The translations under genes and the position numbers were made by a program. 64,000 nucleotides of DNA from Prosthecobacter sp. (GTDB lineage Bacteria; Verrucomicrobiota; Verrucomicrobiia; Verrucomicrobiales; Verrucomicrobiaceae). Positions 28,423 through 37,196 of this stretch are shown here, one piece after another. The notes beneath the pieces are model-generated. The model was not told the origin of the DNA. It saw only the letters and a list, made by a program, of their open reading frames with translations, and made no database searches. The stretch covers positions 21,294 to 85,293 of the forward strand of contig NZ_JAXMIH010000022.1 of NCBI RefSeq assembly GCF_034366625.1. Direction: 5' to 3'. The stretch's first letter is position 1. Every line of letters begins with the position of its first letter.

Positions 28423-29369
28423 GGCAGGCCCTCCAGGACTTCGCCAAATCCCAAGCCGCCGCCACTGCGGTCCGCCTCCAAAAAGCCACCGTTTGAACGC
28501 ACCCGCTCAAAGAACTCGTCCTTCTCGAACAAATGCTCCGTGCAGAGCCCGCAAAAATCCACCGCCTGGCCCTCGGACAGCGCCACCGCCGCCTCGTAGG
28601 CCGCAAACATCTGCCCCAGCGCATGATCCATGGCCGAAGTCAGCACCAGCGGCCTTTCGGGATGCGCTTGCGCCACCACACGCCAGTCACGCCGCGCCGG
28701 CTTCACCACCACCGCATCAAAGCCATGCGTTCCGTTCTTCCAGCCCTTGTCGAGCGCCAGTTTCACACCCCAGCGTTGTCGCACGGCCTCCCAGGTCTCC
28801 GCATCATACGGAAACGGATCCTCCACGAAATCCAAGGCGCGATACACTCGCAGCGGCATGAACTCGATGAACTTCTCGAAGGTCAGCCGATCCAGCACGC
28901 CGTTGAAATCCACTCGCAGTCGAACACCCTGCGCCTCTAACCGCTTCGCACAGCCTTCCAGGAAGCGAATCGTCTCGCCATAATTGGCAAAGCCCTTCGC
29001 CTTGATCGCCGGCCAGCCTTCCGCCATCACGCGCTCCATCTGCGGCTCCGTGTCCGTGGCAAAACTCCAGGAGTAATGGCTGCGCGGAATTTCCAATCCT
29101 TCAAACAAGCTCACACGCGCACGTCGCGCCGCTCCGTCGATCTCCGCGCAGCGCAGCGCCATCGCTGTCACCGGTGTTGTCACACCTTCCGCCAGCAGTC
29201 GAAGCTGCTCCTCCACCGGCACGTCACCAAACTCCGGCCACGGATGCACGCAGCCGAATCCGTCATTCACCCGGATCAATGCCCCCGCAAACACCCGCCG
29301 CTGCGATGCCGCATTCAGTGCCACGCCGCTGCGCAGCAGGTATTCGTGAACGTAAATTGGCGATTCCAT
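28407..29369 (-). CDS. menC: o-Succinylbenzoate synthase (MenC)-like enolase-superfamily protein
   Basis: 320 residues from the ATG at 29369, which has a GGAG 8 bp upstream; two upstream ATGs lack such spacing. Enolase-superfamily motifs are in order: the lysine pair region IKAKGF, metal ligands in RVDFNG and VEDPFPYD, then LALDKGW and VVVKPAR. Dehydrates SHCHC to o-succinylbenzoate. It is divergent from typical MenC, so the call leans on its neighbours menE and menA. Confidence 0.82.
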   Translation of the reverse strand: MESPIYVHEYLLRSGVALNAASQRRVFAGALIRVNDGFGCVHPWPEFGDVPVEEQLRLLAEGVTTPVTAMALRCAEIDGAARRARVSLFEGLEIPRSHYSWSFATDTEPQMERVMAEGWPAIKAKGFANYGETIRFLEGCAKRLEAQGVRLRVDFNGVLDRLTFEKFIEFMPLRVYRALDFVEDPFPYDAETWEAVRQRWGVKLALDKGWKNGTHGFDAVVVKPARRDWRVVAQAHPERPLVLTSAMDHALGQMFAAYEAAVALSEGQAVDFCGLCTEHLFEKDEFFERVRSNGGFLEADRSGGGLGFGEVLEGLPWRRL

Positions 29370-29436
29370 CTTCGATACTCCCATCATCTCGCAACTCGTT
29401 CAACGACTCACTACATGCTGCAATCCACCTCTTCCT

Positions 29437-29506
29437 CCTACTCCTCCTCTTACTCCCTTCCAAATGTCCCACCGCCTGCGCTTCAGGGAGTAGGTGGAGG
29501 AGTAAG
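29437..29506. repeat. Imperfect inverted repeat between menA and menC
   Basis: Arms of 22 bp (29437-29458 and 29485-29506, 19 of 22 pairs complementary) flank a 26-nt loop. One arm is a pyrimidine-rich CTCCTCCT stretch and the other its purine-rich complement. It lies in the 156-bp gap between the menA stop and the menC start and could be an intercistronic RNA hairpin or a dispersed repeat. Confidence 0.5.
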
Positions 29507-29525
29507 ATTAGGAGAAAGATGCCGC

Positions 29526-30422
29526 TTACGGCATCACATCCTTTGCTTTCACGATGCCCCAGCAGAGCAGCGCTGCAAACGCGAGCAATTGCATGCCGCT
29601 CAGCGCCAGCAGCCGGTTGTGGCCCGGGTTTGGCGGTTCTGCGATCGCACGCCAGGCCACATACAAACCAATCGGCAGTGTCGCCAGCGGCAGCGTGAAG
29701 GCACGCTCCCAGCCCTGTGTGAACCAGAAAATCCCCGCCGTATGCGCCGCGACGATCAGCAGCACGATCTCCGCCCTCGCAAATCCCACACCCAGCCGCA
29801 CCGCCAGCGTTTTTTTGTTCGTCTGCCGGTCCTCATTCACATCGCGTAGGTTGTTGATGGCGATCAAGACGGTGCTCAGGCAGCCAATTTGAAAGCCTGC
29901 GACCACGGCTGCTTCATACCATTCGCCCGTCTGCACGAAGGCCGTGCCCGTCACCGCCACGAAGCCGAAAAACAGGATCACAAACAGCTCTCCCAGCCCG
30001 CGATACGCCAGCGGTACCGGTCCGCCCGTGTAACCAAAGCAAAAATACAACGATGGAATGCCGATGATCAGAATCGGCCAGCCGCGTGCTTCAAACAGCG
30101 GCACGGCCAGCAGCGTCGCCACCATCAGCATCAGCCACGCCGCGATTTTCACCGTGCCTGCATCCGCACGTCCCGCCGCCGTGATGCGTCTCGGGCCGAT
30201 TCGCGCCTGCGTGTCGGCTCCTTTGATCGAATCCAGCGCGTCATTGAAAAAGTTCGTCGCGATCTGCAGTGCCCCGCAACTCCCCAGCGTGCAAGCCGCC
30301 AGCCACCAATCCAGCTTTCCGCCAATCTTCTCAGCCAGCGCACAACCGACGGCGACGGGCGCGATGGCCGCCCCGAGCGTTTTCGGGCGTGCGGCGGCGA
30401 TCCAGTCGAAGAGTGAGGCCAT
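29526..30422 (-). CDS. menA: 1,4-Dihydroxy-2-naphthoate prenyltransferase (UbiA family)
   Basis: 298 residues from the ATG at 30422 (MASLFDWIAAARPKT). About eight membrane segments. UbiA-family Asp-rich motifs are present: the first in NFFNDALDSIKGAD and the second in INNLRDVNEDRQTNKKTLAVRLG. Attaches the isoprenoid chain to DHNA in menaquinone synthesis. With menC and menE downstream it forms a men cluster. The upstream in-frame extension carries no start signal and was excluded. Confidence 0.92.
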   Translation of the reverse strand: MASLFDWIAAARPKTLGAAIAPVAVGCALAEKIGGKLDWWLAACTLGSCGALQIATNFFNDALDSIKGADTQARIGPRRITAAGRADAGTVKIAAWLMLMVATLLAVPLFEARGWPILIIGIPSLYFCFGYTGGPVPLAYRGLGELFVILFFGFVAVTGTAFVQTGEWYEAAVVAGFQIGCLSTVLIAINNLRDVNEDRQTNKKTLAVRLGVGFARAEIVLLIVAAHTAGIFWFTQGWERAFTLPLATLPIGLYVAWRAIAEPPNPGHNRLLALSGMQLLAFAALLCWGIVKAKDVMP

Positions 30423-30492
30423 GTGGGAAATGTAGAGCCGAGTGAAACGAGACAGACTGCCAAAGGCAGCCCGAAGGGAAGCGAAGCGCATC

Positions 30493-30531
30493 AATGACGA
30501 ATGCTCGCGCTATCGCAATTCATTCGTCATT
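30493..30531. repeat. Inverted repeat at the 3' end of the CxxCH gene
   Basis: Perfect 11-bp arms AATGACGAATG (30493-30503) and CATTCGTCATT (30521-30531) with a 17-nt loop. The right arm overlaps the stop codon of the large CxxCH gene. There is no T-tract. An AATGACGAATG copy also occurs near 53291, so it may be a dispersed repeat. Confidence 0.5.
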
Positions 30532-33500
30532 TGGGCATCTCCACCTGCCCCTCGCCCATGAGGTAGGCGATCAGGTTCATCACGTTCTCCTCCCCGAGAG
30601 CTGCCAACAGGCCTTCCGGCATCAGGCTCTGCGTTAGTTGCTCCTGTTTCACGATTTGCGTCCGCTCAATCGTGAGCCGTTCCACAGGAGTCTGCACCGT
30701 CAGCGTGCGTTCCGTCTGCTCGGGAATCACACCGGTGATCGTGCGGCCATCCTTGAGCTGGAAGACGCTCACGCGGAAATCGGCGGGGACGACGGCATTC
30801 GGATCCAGGATGTTCTCCAGCAGATACTTCAGGTTCCGGCGATCACTTCCCGTCAATTCCGGCGCGATGGCTCCGCCCTGGCCATACATCTTGTGACAAG
30901 CGCTGCACGCCGCCATGAAGATCATGCGGCCCTTCGATTTGTCTGCCTTCGTGAGCGCTTCTGGCTTCAACACGCCTTCCCATTTCGCAAACTCGGCTTT
31001 CTTCGCCTCCGGCGTCTCACGAATCTCGCCCCAGGCTTCCGTCAGCAGCTTGGTGACCGATTCATCACCCAGATTGCGAATCTGCCGTGCTTGGAAGGGC
31101 GTGATCGCCGCCGCAGGCACCTTCTTGGCTTTCACCGCTTCGAGCAGCTCTTTCGCATAGCTCGCACGCGAGGTCAGCGTGGCCACGGTGGCGGCCTGCT
31201 GTTCCTCGCTGCGCACCGGCCACGAGCCGAGGAGCTGTTTCGGGATGCTCGGGTCATCGTAAGCTGCCAAAGCACCGCGTGCCGCCGTGGCGAGCACCTT
31301 GTCATTCACCTGTGCGCGAATGACCGCGAGCAACTCTGGCTTCGCGCTGCGCGTGAGACTCTTGAAGGCATTGAGACGAGCGTTGGCATCTCCATCCGCA
31401 TTTTTGACGATGGCAATGAGTTCATCTGCCGCGCGTCCGCTGCCGAAGACGACGGACAGGTTTTGTATTGTAGTCCCGGCTTTAGCCGGCTCAGAACCGC
31501 CTGAAGGCGGAACTACAGTGCGAAGAAACTCATCCCAGCCCTTCGGCTTCTTCGCGCTGCTAAACCCATCCAAGCCTGCCGCCATACCCGCAAGCACATC
31601 GTCGCGCAGATCAGATTGCTTCGCCATTAACGCCACGAGCGCATCCACCGCCTCGGGCTTGTCCTCGATCATCTCGGCGATGCGGCGGGCGACGAGGCGG
31701 CGCACGGTGGGGATTTTCGCCTCGCGGATGAGCTCCACGCCCTTCATCGGCTCCGCCGCCACCGCCGGCTCGATGCCATACCAGATCATGAGCGGCTGCT
31801 GGCGGTCATTCGCGTCCTCCTCATGCTTCGCCAACGCCGTCGCGATAGGCCAGCGGGCGTCGAGCGGGAGACGCTGGAGCGCGGAGGCGAGGTGAAGGCG
31901 GACGAGGCCGGATTTATCAGTATTTGCTGCCTCTTGGTAGAGATTCAGTGTCTTGTGACGAAGTTCTTCATAAACTTCGCCTTCCTCACCGTCAGTGTGC
32001 TTGCTGAGCGAGGTCAGCCACAAGGCTCGGAGTCCTTCATCTTTTTGAATTTGCTCGATTGGCAAAAACGAATCCAAATCATTCGAAGCAGGAATTCCTT
32101 GGCTCATGCGCAAGCCGAGCAACGCAGTAGAAATGGCTTCCGATTTTTCCGCCTTCTCTGAGTTTAATTGCAGTAGGGCACCTGCGAAGTCGAAGAAGGT
32201 TTTGGCTTCACCATCTTTCTCATTGGTAATCTTCATGAACTTTTCATGAAGCGCGGCAGTGGCAAAGCGGCTCCACCAATTATTGGATGAGTTAATCAGC
32301 TTTACCAACTCCTCATCCTTCATCGCCGCCACGTTGATCGGCTCCGCCTTCTTCGGCTCCCCATACACGATCTTATAAATCCGCCCGCTGCTGCGGTGGA
32401 CGCCGTCGTTGTCGTGGCATTCGCCGCTGTCGCTCCAGTCGGAGACGAAGACGTTGCCGTCGGGGCCGGTGAGGAGATCGATGCCGCGGAACCATTTGTC
32501 CTTGGACTGCATGAAGTCGGGCGCGTGCTTGCCGACGTAGCCGCAGCCCTGGCGCTCCAGCTTGTCCACGTTGATGCGGTTGCCGTGCAGGTTGCAGGTG
32601 AGGACGGCACCGTGGTATTCCTTCGGCCAGGTGCCGCCTTGATAAATGAGCATGCCGACGTGGGCGTGGCCGCCGCCGAGCGAGTGGGTCTTGCCGGTGA
32701 CGCCGAGCTTGCGGATGTCGCTCCAGCTTTCCGCGCCGGTGTCCCAGTGGAAGTGGTCGGCCGTCTGCTCGATGACCTCATAGACATGCGGATTGAGATG
32801 CGTGCCGAACATGCGGCGGTAATACGCGCCAGGGATGACGTGCCAGAGATGGCCGATGACGGTGTTGATCATGAACAGCTCGCCCTCCGAGTTCCAATCA
32901 TGGCCCCACGAATTCGTGCCGCCATGCGCCACCACTTCGAAGACCTTCCGCGTCGGATGAAAGCGCCACATCGCGCAGTTCAGCTTCGTGCGCTTGTCCT
33001 GCGGCGTGCCGGGTGCGCCGACGCTCGATGTGTCGGTGATGCCGTGGCGACCGTAAAGCCAGCCGTCCGGCCCCCAGCGCAGGCCGTTGACGATGTTATG
33101 GCCGATGGTCTTCACGTTGAAGCCATCGAGCAGCACCTCCGGCTCGCCATCGGGCGCGTCGTCGCCGTTTTTATCCGCGATGAAGCTGAGCGTGCCGTTG
33201 TGCAGCACCCACACGCCGCCGTAGCCGGTCTCCACGCTCGTGAGGTAGCTGCCGCCCTCCCAGAAGACCTTCCGGCCATCATGTTTGCCATCGCCGTCCT
33301 TGTCCTCAAGGATGATCACACGATCCCGCAGCTTCGTGTCCCAGCGCATGGGCGTCTCGGCAAAGGTGTAGTTCTCCGCCACCCACAGGCGGCCCTTCGC
33401 ATCCCACGCCATGCCGATCGGCTGCCGCACATCCGGCTCTGCGGCAAAGACCACGCACTTGAAGCCCTTCGGCAGCTCCATCGTCGCCGCAGCCTCCTCG

Positions 33501-33613
33501 GCGGACATGGGAGCGCCTTTTTCGGTGTCATAAATCTTCGGGAAATCCTCCCCGAGGGCCGTCAGGGACGAAAAGGACAAGAATGACAGGAAGACGGCGT
33601 GGCGTATGCTCAT
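30527..33613 (-). CDS. PVC-type large CxxCH heme-binding dehydrogenase-like protein
   Basis: 1028 residues from the ATG at 33613 (MSIRHAVFLSFLSF). Signal peptide, then a beta-propeller region (about 45-430) resembling PQQ/glucose-dehydrogenase-like domains (IGMAWDAKGRLWVAENYTFA, GHNIVNGLRWGPDGWLYGRH). A long helical HEAT-like region follows (about 440-880). A C-terminal cytochrome c domain has one heme motif, ACSACHKMYGQGG, near residue 900. Such proteins are typical of PVC bacteria and presumably pass electrons in the periplasm; the substrate is unknown. A palindromic element inserted in frame encodes VVPPSGGSEPAKAGTT near residue 705. Confidence 0.88.
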   Translation of the reverse strand: MSIRHAVFLSFLSFSSLTALGEDFPKIYDTEKGAPMSAEEAAATMELPKGFKCVVFAAEPDVRQPIGMAWDAKGRLWVAENYTFAETPMRWDTKLRDRVIILEDKDGDGKHDGRKVFWEGGSYLTSVETGYGGVWVLHNGTLSFIADKNGDDAPDGEPEVLLDGFNVKTIGHNIVNGLRWGPDGWLYGRHGITDTSSVGAPGTPQDKRTKLNCAMWRFHPTRKVFEVVAHGGTNSWGHDWNSEGELFMINTVIGHLWHVIPGAYYRRMFGTHLNPHVYEVIEQTADHFHWDTGAESWSDIRKLGVTGKTHSLGGGHAHVGMLIYQGGTWPKEYHGAVLTCNLHGNRINVDKLERQGCGYVGKHAPDFMQSKDKWFRGIDLLTGPDGNVFVSDWSDSGECHDNDGVHRSSGRIYKIVYGEPKKAEPINVAAMKDEELVKLINSSNNWWSRFATAALHEKFMKITNEKDGEAKTFFDFAGALLQLNSEKAEKSEAISTALLGLRMSQGIPASNDLDSFLPIEQIQKDEGLRALWLTSLSKHTDGEEGEVYEELRHKTLNLYQEAANTDKSGLVRLHLASALQRLPLDARWPIATALAKHEEDANDRQQPLMIWYGIEPAVAAEPMKGVELIREAKIPTVRRLVARRIAEMIEDKPEAVDALVALMAKQSDLRDDVLAGMAAGLDGFSSAKKPKGWDEFLRTVVPPSGGSEPAKAGTTIQNLSVVFGSGRAADELIAIVKNADGDANARLNAFKSLTRSAKPELLAVIRAQVNDKVLATAARGALAAYDDPSIPKQLLGSWPVRSEEQQAATVATLTSRASYAKELLEAVKAKKVPAAAITPFQARQIRNLGDESVTKLLTEAWGEIRETPEAKKAEFAKWEGVLKPEALTKADKSKGRMIFMAACSACHKMYGQGGAIAPELTGSDRRNLKYLLENILDPNAVVPADFRVSVFQLKDGRTITGVIPEQTERTLTVQTPVERLTIERTQIVKQEQLTQSLMPEGLLAALGEENVMNLIAYLMGEGQVEMPK
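31469..31517. repeat. Palindromic element inside the CxxCH gene
   Basis: A 49-bp element is bounded by TGTAGT (31469-31474) and ACTACA (31512-31517). It contains two hairpins, CCGGCTTTAGCCGG-type (31476-31489) and CCGCCTGAAGGCGG (31497-31510). As RNA or single-stranded DNA it would form a three-way junction. The reading frame passes through without a stop. Confidence 0.75.
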
Positions 33614-33664
33614 AAAGTGGACTTTCCCAAACGCCCGTCTCTCGCGCAATCTTCATTTCATCCC

Positions 33665-35893
33665 ATGAAGCACTCCATCCTTCTTCTTTCCGTGTTTTCG
33701 ATGTGTTCCGTGGGCCACCTCTGCGCTGCGACAAAGTCTGCCAGCCAATCCAAAGCTCCCGCAGCAAAGACCACCGCCGACCTCGCGGAGTCCATCGCCC
33801 CGTCGTTGGTCAAAATCACCCAACTGGGCCGTGAGGGCACGGATGGCATTGGCTCGGGCTTCATCGTGAGTGCAGATGGCCTCATTGCCACGAACCTGCA
33901 TGTCATCGGTGAAGCACGGCGGCTTCAGATCGAGATGCACGATGGCAAAACCCACGACGTCACCGCCATTCATGCCAGTGACACGCACCTCGACATCGCG
34001 TTGCTCAAAATCGACGCCAAGGGCCTCAAGCCGCTCCCGTTGGGTGATTCAGCCAAAGTCCGCCAGGGTGATCCCATCATCGCCATGGGCGCCCCCGAAG
34101 GCCTCGGCTTCAGCATCGTTCAGGGCGTGCTCTCCGCCACGCGTGACATCGACGGCCAGGACATGCTGCAAGTCGCCGTCCCCATCGAAAAAGGCAACAG
34201 CGGCGGCCCCTTGCTCGACATGCAGGGCCGCGTGCTCGGCATCCTCACGCTCAAATCCTTGAAGACTGACAACCTCGGCTTCGCCATGCCGGTGAACCTG
34301 CTCAAGACGCTCATCGAAAAACCCAACCCCGTGCCCATGTCACGCTGGCTCACCATCGGTGTGATCAATGCCAAGCTCTGGAAAACCCATCTCGGCGCGC
34401 AGTGGACCCAGCACGCCGGCGTCATCAAAGCTGAATTCCCCGGTGCAGGTTTTGGTGGTCGCGCCCTGTGTCTCTCCACCCAAAAAGTGCCGGAAGACAC
34501 CTTCGAGATCGCCACCACCGTGCGTCTGGATGATGAATCCGGTGCCGCCGGTCTCACCTTCTGTGCCGATGGCGGTGACAAACACTACGGCTTCTATCCT
34601 TCCGGCGGCAAACTGCGCCTCACGCGCTTCGACGGTCCCGATGTCTATTCCTGGACCATCCTCGCCGATGTCCCCAGCGACGCCTACAAACCCGGCGAGG
34701 CGAATGACCTGCGCGTCCGCGTCGAGCCCGCGCGCATCGTCTGCTTCGTGAACGGCAAACAAGTCATCGAGAGCGACGACACCGGCCTGCGCGGCGGTTC
34801 TGCCGGGCTGTGCAAATTCAGAACCACCGAGGCCGAGTTCCGCAACTTCAGCATCGGCACCGATCTTGCTGAAACGCCGCTTCAGCCCGAAGTCGCTTCC
34901 AAGCTGCGCTCCAAAGTCGAAGAATTCGTCGCCGCATCTGCCACCACCGACAAAACCCTCGATGGTCTCCTCGAAAATCCTGCCGCCGCACGCCGTGTGC
35001 TCATCGAGCAGCGCCGCAAACTCGAAGAGGAGGTCGTCAAACTTCGCGAACTCGAACGCGAACTCCATCGCCGTGCCATGACGAAGGAAATCCTCGCCGA
35101 ACTCGCCAGGCCGGAGCCCGAGATCAATCTCCTGCGTTGCGCGCTCCTCCTTGCCCGTCACGACAATCCGGAGATCGAAATCGCCACCTACCTCAACAGC
35201 TTCAAAGCCATGGTCGCCGATTTGAAGGACGACCCTGAGATCCAAAAAGGCACCATCCCCGCCGTGAAGCGCCTCAACCGTTATCTCTTTGAAGAAAACG
35301 GCTTCCACGGCAGCCGCCACGACTACGGCAGCCGCTCCAACAGCTACCTCAATGAGGTTCTCGATGACCGCGAAGGCCTGCCCATCACGCTGAGTGTCCT
35401 CTATGTCGAACTCGCCTCCGCCCTCGGCGTGCAGGGCGTGTTTGGCGTGCCGCTGCCCGGCAAGTTCATGGTCGGCTATCGCGACGGACCTGAGGGCGAG
35501 CTCCAGCTCGTCGATGTCTTCGAGCGTGGCAAACTCCTCACCGTCGCGCAGGCCGCGCTTGATCTCACCGAAAGCGGCCAGTTCCCCGATGGCAGTCTCG
35601 ATCCCACCACCAAGCAGACCATCCTGCTCCGCATGCTGCGCAATCTGATGAGCAGCGTGTTTGATGACAGCCGCTCCCTGCGCGAATCGCTGCCCTATTT
35701 AAATCTCGTCCTCGCCATCGACCCCACGTCCGCCGCCGAACGCCTCACCCGCGCGCAAATGCGCCAGCGCCTCGGCGAAAAAGCCGGTGCCCGTGAGGAC
35801 GTGAACTGGCTCATCACCAACTTTCCCGAGAACGGCCCGCCCGAACTCATGCAGCAGCTCGATCGCTGGATGCAGTCGTTGCGGGAGGAATGA
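33665..35893 (+). CDS. HtrA-like protease / LamG-like / SirB1-like fusion protein
   Basis: 742 residues from the ATG at 33665. Signal peptide (about 1-22). Residues about 38-215 are a trypsin-like serine protease with an intact triad: H79 in NLHVIG, D110 in HLDIALL and S179 in GNSGGPL. No PDZ domain is visible. Residues about 240-400 resemble a DUF1080/LamG-like jelly roll (GAAGLTFCADGGDKHYGFYP). A charged coiled coil (about 455-480) leads to a SirB1/transglutaminase-like domain (about 485-700, NSYLNEVLDDREGLPITLSV) with TPR-like helices after it. I infer a periplasmic or surface protease. The combination is unusual. Confidence 0.82.
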   Translation: MKHSILLLSVFSMCSVGHLCAATKSASQSKAPAAKTTADLAESIAPSLVKITQLGREGTDGIGSGFIVSADGLIATNLHVIGEARRLQIEMHDGKTHDVTAIHASDTHLDIALLKIDAKGLKPLPLGDSAKVRQGDPIIAMGAPEGLGFSIVQGVLSATRDIDGQDMLQVAVPIEKGNSGGPLLDMQGRVLGILTLKSLKTDNLGFAMPVNLLKTLIEKPNPVPMSRWLTIGVINAKLWKTHLGAQWTQHAGVIKAEFPGAGFGGRALCLSTQKVPEDTFEIATTVRLDDESGAAGLTFCADGGDKHYGFYPSGGKLRLTRFDGPDVYSWTILADVPSDAYKPGEANDLRVRVEPARIVCFVNGKQVIESDDTGLRGGSAGLCKFRTTEAEFRNFSIGTDLAETPLQPEVASKLRSKVEEFVAASATTDKTLDGLLENPAAARRVLIEQRRKLEEEVVKLRELERELHRRAMTKEILAELARPEPEINLLRCALLLARHDNPEIEIATYLNSFKAMVADLKDDPEIQKGTIPAVKRLNRYLFEENGFHGSRHDYGSRSNSYLNEVLDDREGLPITLSVLYVELASALGVQGVFGVPLPGKFMVGYRDGPEGELQLVDVFERGKLLTVAQAALDLTESGQFPDGSLDPTTKQTILLRMLRNLMSSVFDDSRSLRESLPYLNLVLAIDPTSAAERLTRAQMRQRLGEKAGAREDVNWLITNFPENGPPELMQQLDRWMQSLREE

Positions 35894-35920
35894 GCATCGT
35901 GAGGGAATACGCGTTGGCAG

Positions 35921-35990
35921 TTGTTGGCGATGGTTTGCGATGGTTTGCGATGGTTGACGATGGTTGACGATGGTTGACGATGGTTTGCGA
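35921..35990. repeat. 10-bp tandem repeat, about seven copies
   Basis: Units alternate between TGGTTTGCGA and TGGTTGACGA from 35931 to 35990, with a weaker copy before. The array starts 28 bp after the protease-fusion stop. The 10-bp period is near one DNA helical turn. Confidence 0.85.
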
Positions 35991-36034
35991 TTCATCCTTC
36001 GCAGCAGCCTGCTTTCATCCTTCGCATTAAGCTA

Positions 36035-36365
36035 CGGAGCATCGGAACACTGGGCGGGGGTGTGGAGCAGGGGGTAACTTCCTACCAGCCTGTCGTAGCG
36101 TGAAGCGGTGAATGATTCGGTCTCCATTTTTTTGATGGCAGTAGAATGATGGCAGTAGAATGGCTTTGAATCTCAATATTCTACTGCCCCCATTCTGCTG
36201 CCATTTATTTCCCCGTACGCAGGGGAAGTTATTCGGGAGAACGGAACGGAGCACTGGAACGACGGGTGGGCGTGTGAACCAGGGAGTAACTTTCTCTGGT
36301 AAAAAATGGGAGGTAAAAGATCGGAAAACGACGGTTCCCATTTTTTACCGCCAATCTTTTACCAG
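36035..36365. repeat. Two diverged copies of a head sequence, each followed by hairpins
   Basis: A segment of about 48 bp (GGAGCATCGGAACA..., near 36035-36085) recurs in diverged form near 36247-36295 (GGAGCACTGGAACG...). The first copy is followed by 27-bp arms (36135-36161 and 36178-36204, 24 of 27 complementary), built from an internal direct repeat ATGGCAGTAGAAT. The second is followed by GGTAAAAAATGGGA and GGTAAAAGAT (36298-36321), whose complements (36336-36364) occur in the same left-to-right order, giving crossing rather than nested pairing. Confidence 0.65.
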
Positions 36366-36378
36366 CCAAGTTATTCGG

Positions 36379-36485
36379 GAGAATGGATGGTTTGGCAAAC
36401 CACCGTCAACGGCGCCCGCCTGCATCGCTGTGCGAAGCACTGCGGGCAGGCAGCGCCCTTCAGCCACCGCAAACCATCCATTCTC
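36379..36485. repeat. 16-bp perfect inverted repeat
   Basis: GAGAATGGATGGTTTG (36379-36394) and CAAACCATCCATTCTC (36470-36485) are perfect complements 75 bp apart. The loop has smaller GC-rich palindromes. No gene was seen inside. Confidence 0.75.
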
Positions 36486-36530
36486 CGTAGCAAGACTGCG
36501 AAGGATGAACTAGCCTGTGGATCGAAAAGA

Positions 36531-36552
36531 ACAGGCAGGCTGCCTGTCTCAC
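36531..36552. repeat. CAGGCAGGCTGCCTG palindrome copy
   Basis: ACAGGCAGGCTGCCTGT followed by CTCAC. The 19-bp GGCAGGCTGCCTGTCTCAC is repeated exactly at 44315-44333. Confidence 0.7.
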
Positions 36553-36590
36553 GCTCTCCCTACCTCCGCAGCGCGGTGATCACTCCGTGG

Positions 36591-36661
36591 TACGACAGAC
36601 ACTCCTGTCTGTCGATTCCCCACGCTTCCGCCACACCCGACAGACAGGAGTGTCTGTCGTA
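36591..36661. repeat. 24-bp perfect inverted repeat
   Basis: The left arm (36591-36614, starting TACGACAGACACTCC) and right arm (36638-36661) are perfect complements across 24 bp with a 23-nt loop. The element lies 5 bp beyond the stop of the collagen-like gene. It could end transcription but has no T-tract. Confidence 0.85.
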
Positions 36662-36666
36662 CTTTC

Positions 36667-37183
36667 CTACCTTCTCAGCATCACGATCAGCTCATCGATC
36701 TTGTTCGCGATCTGCTGCACCTCCGCCTGCGTCGGCGGATCGCTCACCGTCATTCCCAGCGTCGCCACTTGGTTGGTTGCTGCTGGTGGTGGCGATGGCG
36801 TCGGTGAGCTGCTGGAGCGAGACCTCGCCGGGAGCGCCCGGCAGGCCTGGCTCACCCTGGATTCCCTGCGGGCCTTGGCCGCCATCGCTGCCGTTGCTGC
36901 CCGCCTCACCCTGCGGGCCGGTGGGGATGCCAAAAATGAAGTGCAGCGTGCCGTCGGTCACCTCGAGCACCACCTGGGCCGGAGTGCCCGTCGGCAGCGT
37001 GTTGGTGCCATCGACGATGGCGGCATGGATCGTCTGGATCGCATCGATGAGATCTTTGAGACCGTTGAACTGGTCCCGCAGCTCCCCGGCCACCACCAGG
37101 GAATCGTCCACCGGCAGCGCCGGGTTGAAAGCCGTCAGCGCCCTCCGGCCTCGGCCACGCAAAGAATGGGAAAGTGTTTTCAT
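36667..37183 (-). pseudogene. Collagen-like (Gly-X-Y) protein gene, frameshifted
   Basis: The 5' frame encodes MKTLSHSLRGRGRRALTAFN, a domain of about 70 residues, about ten Gly-X-Y triplets (GPQGEAGSNGSDGG and following), then VSLQQLTDAIATTSSNQ. The expected end (NQVATLGMTVSDPPTQAEVQ and KIDELIVMLRR) continues in another frame. The shift coincides with a 4-bp tandem duplication (TTGGTTGG on the plus strand, 36769-36778). Removing one TTGG restores a continuous chain of about 171 residues. Collagen-like proteins often form surface or phage-tail fibres. Either a real mutation, a phase-variable site or a sequencing error. Confidence 0.7.
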
Positions 37184-37196
37184 ATTGTTGGTTGTT

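Larger units (their letters stand above)
35894..36666. other. Gene-free region rich in palindromes and tandem repeats
   Basis: About 770 bp without a convincing gene; ORFs in it are short and repeat-driven. It holds the 10-bp tandem array, two diverged copies of a head sequence followed by hairpins, a CAGGC-type palindrome and the 24-bp inverted repeat, each listed separately. It marks the left border of the accessory region. Confidence 0.75.
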
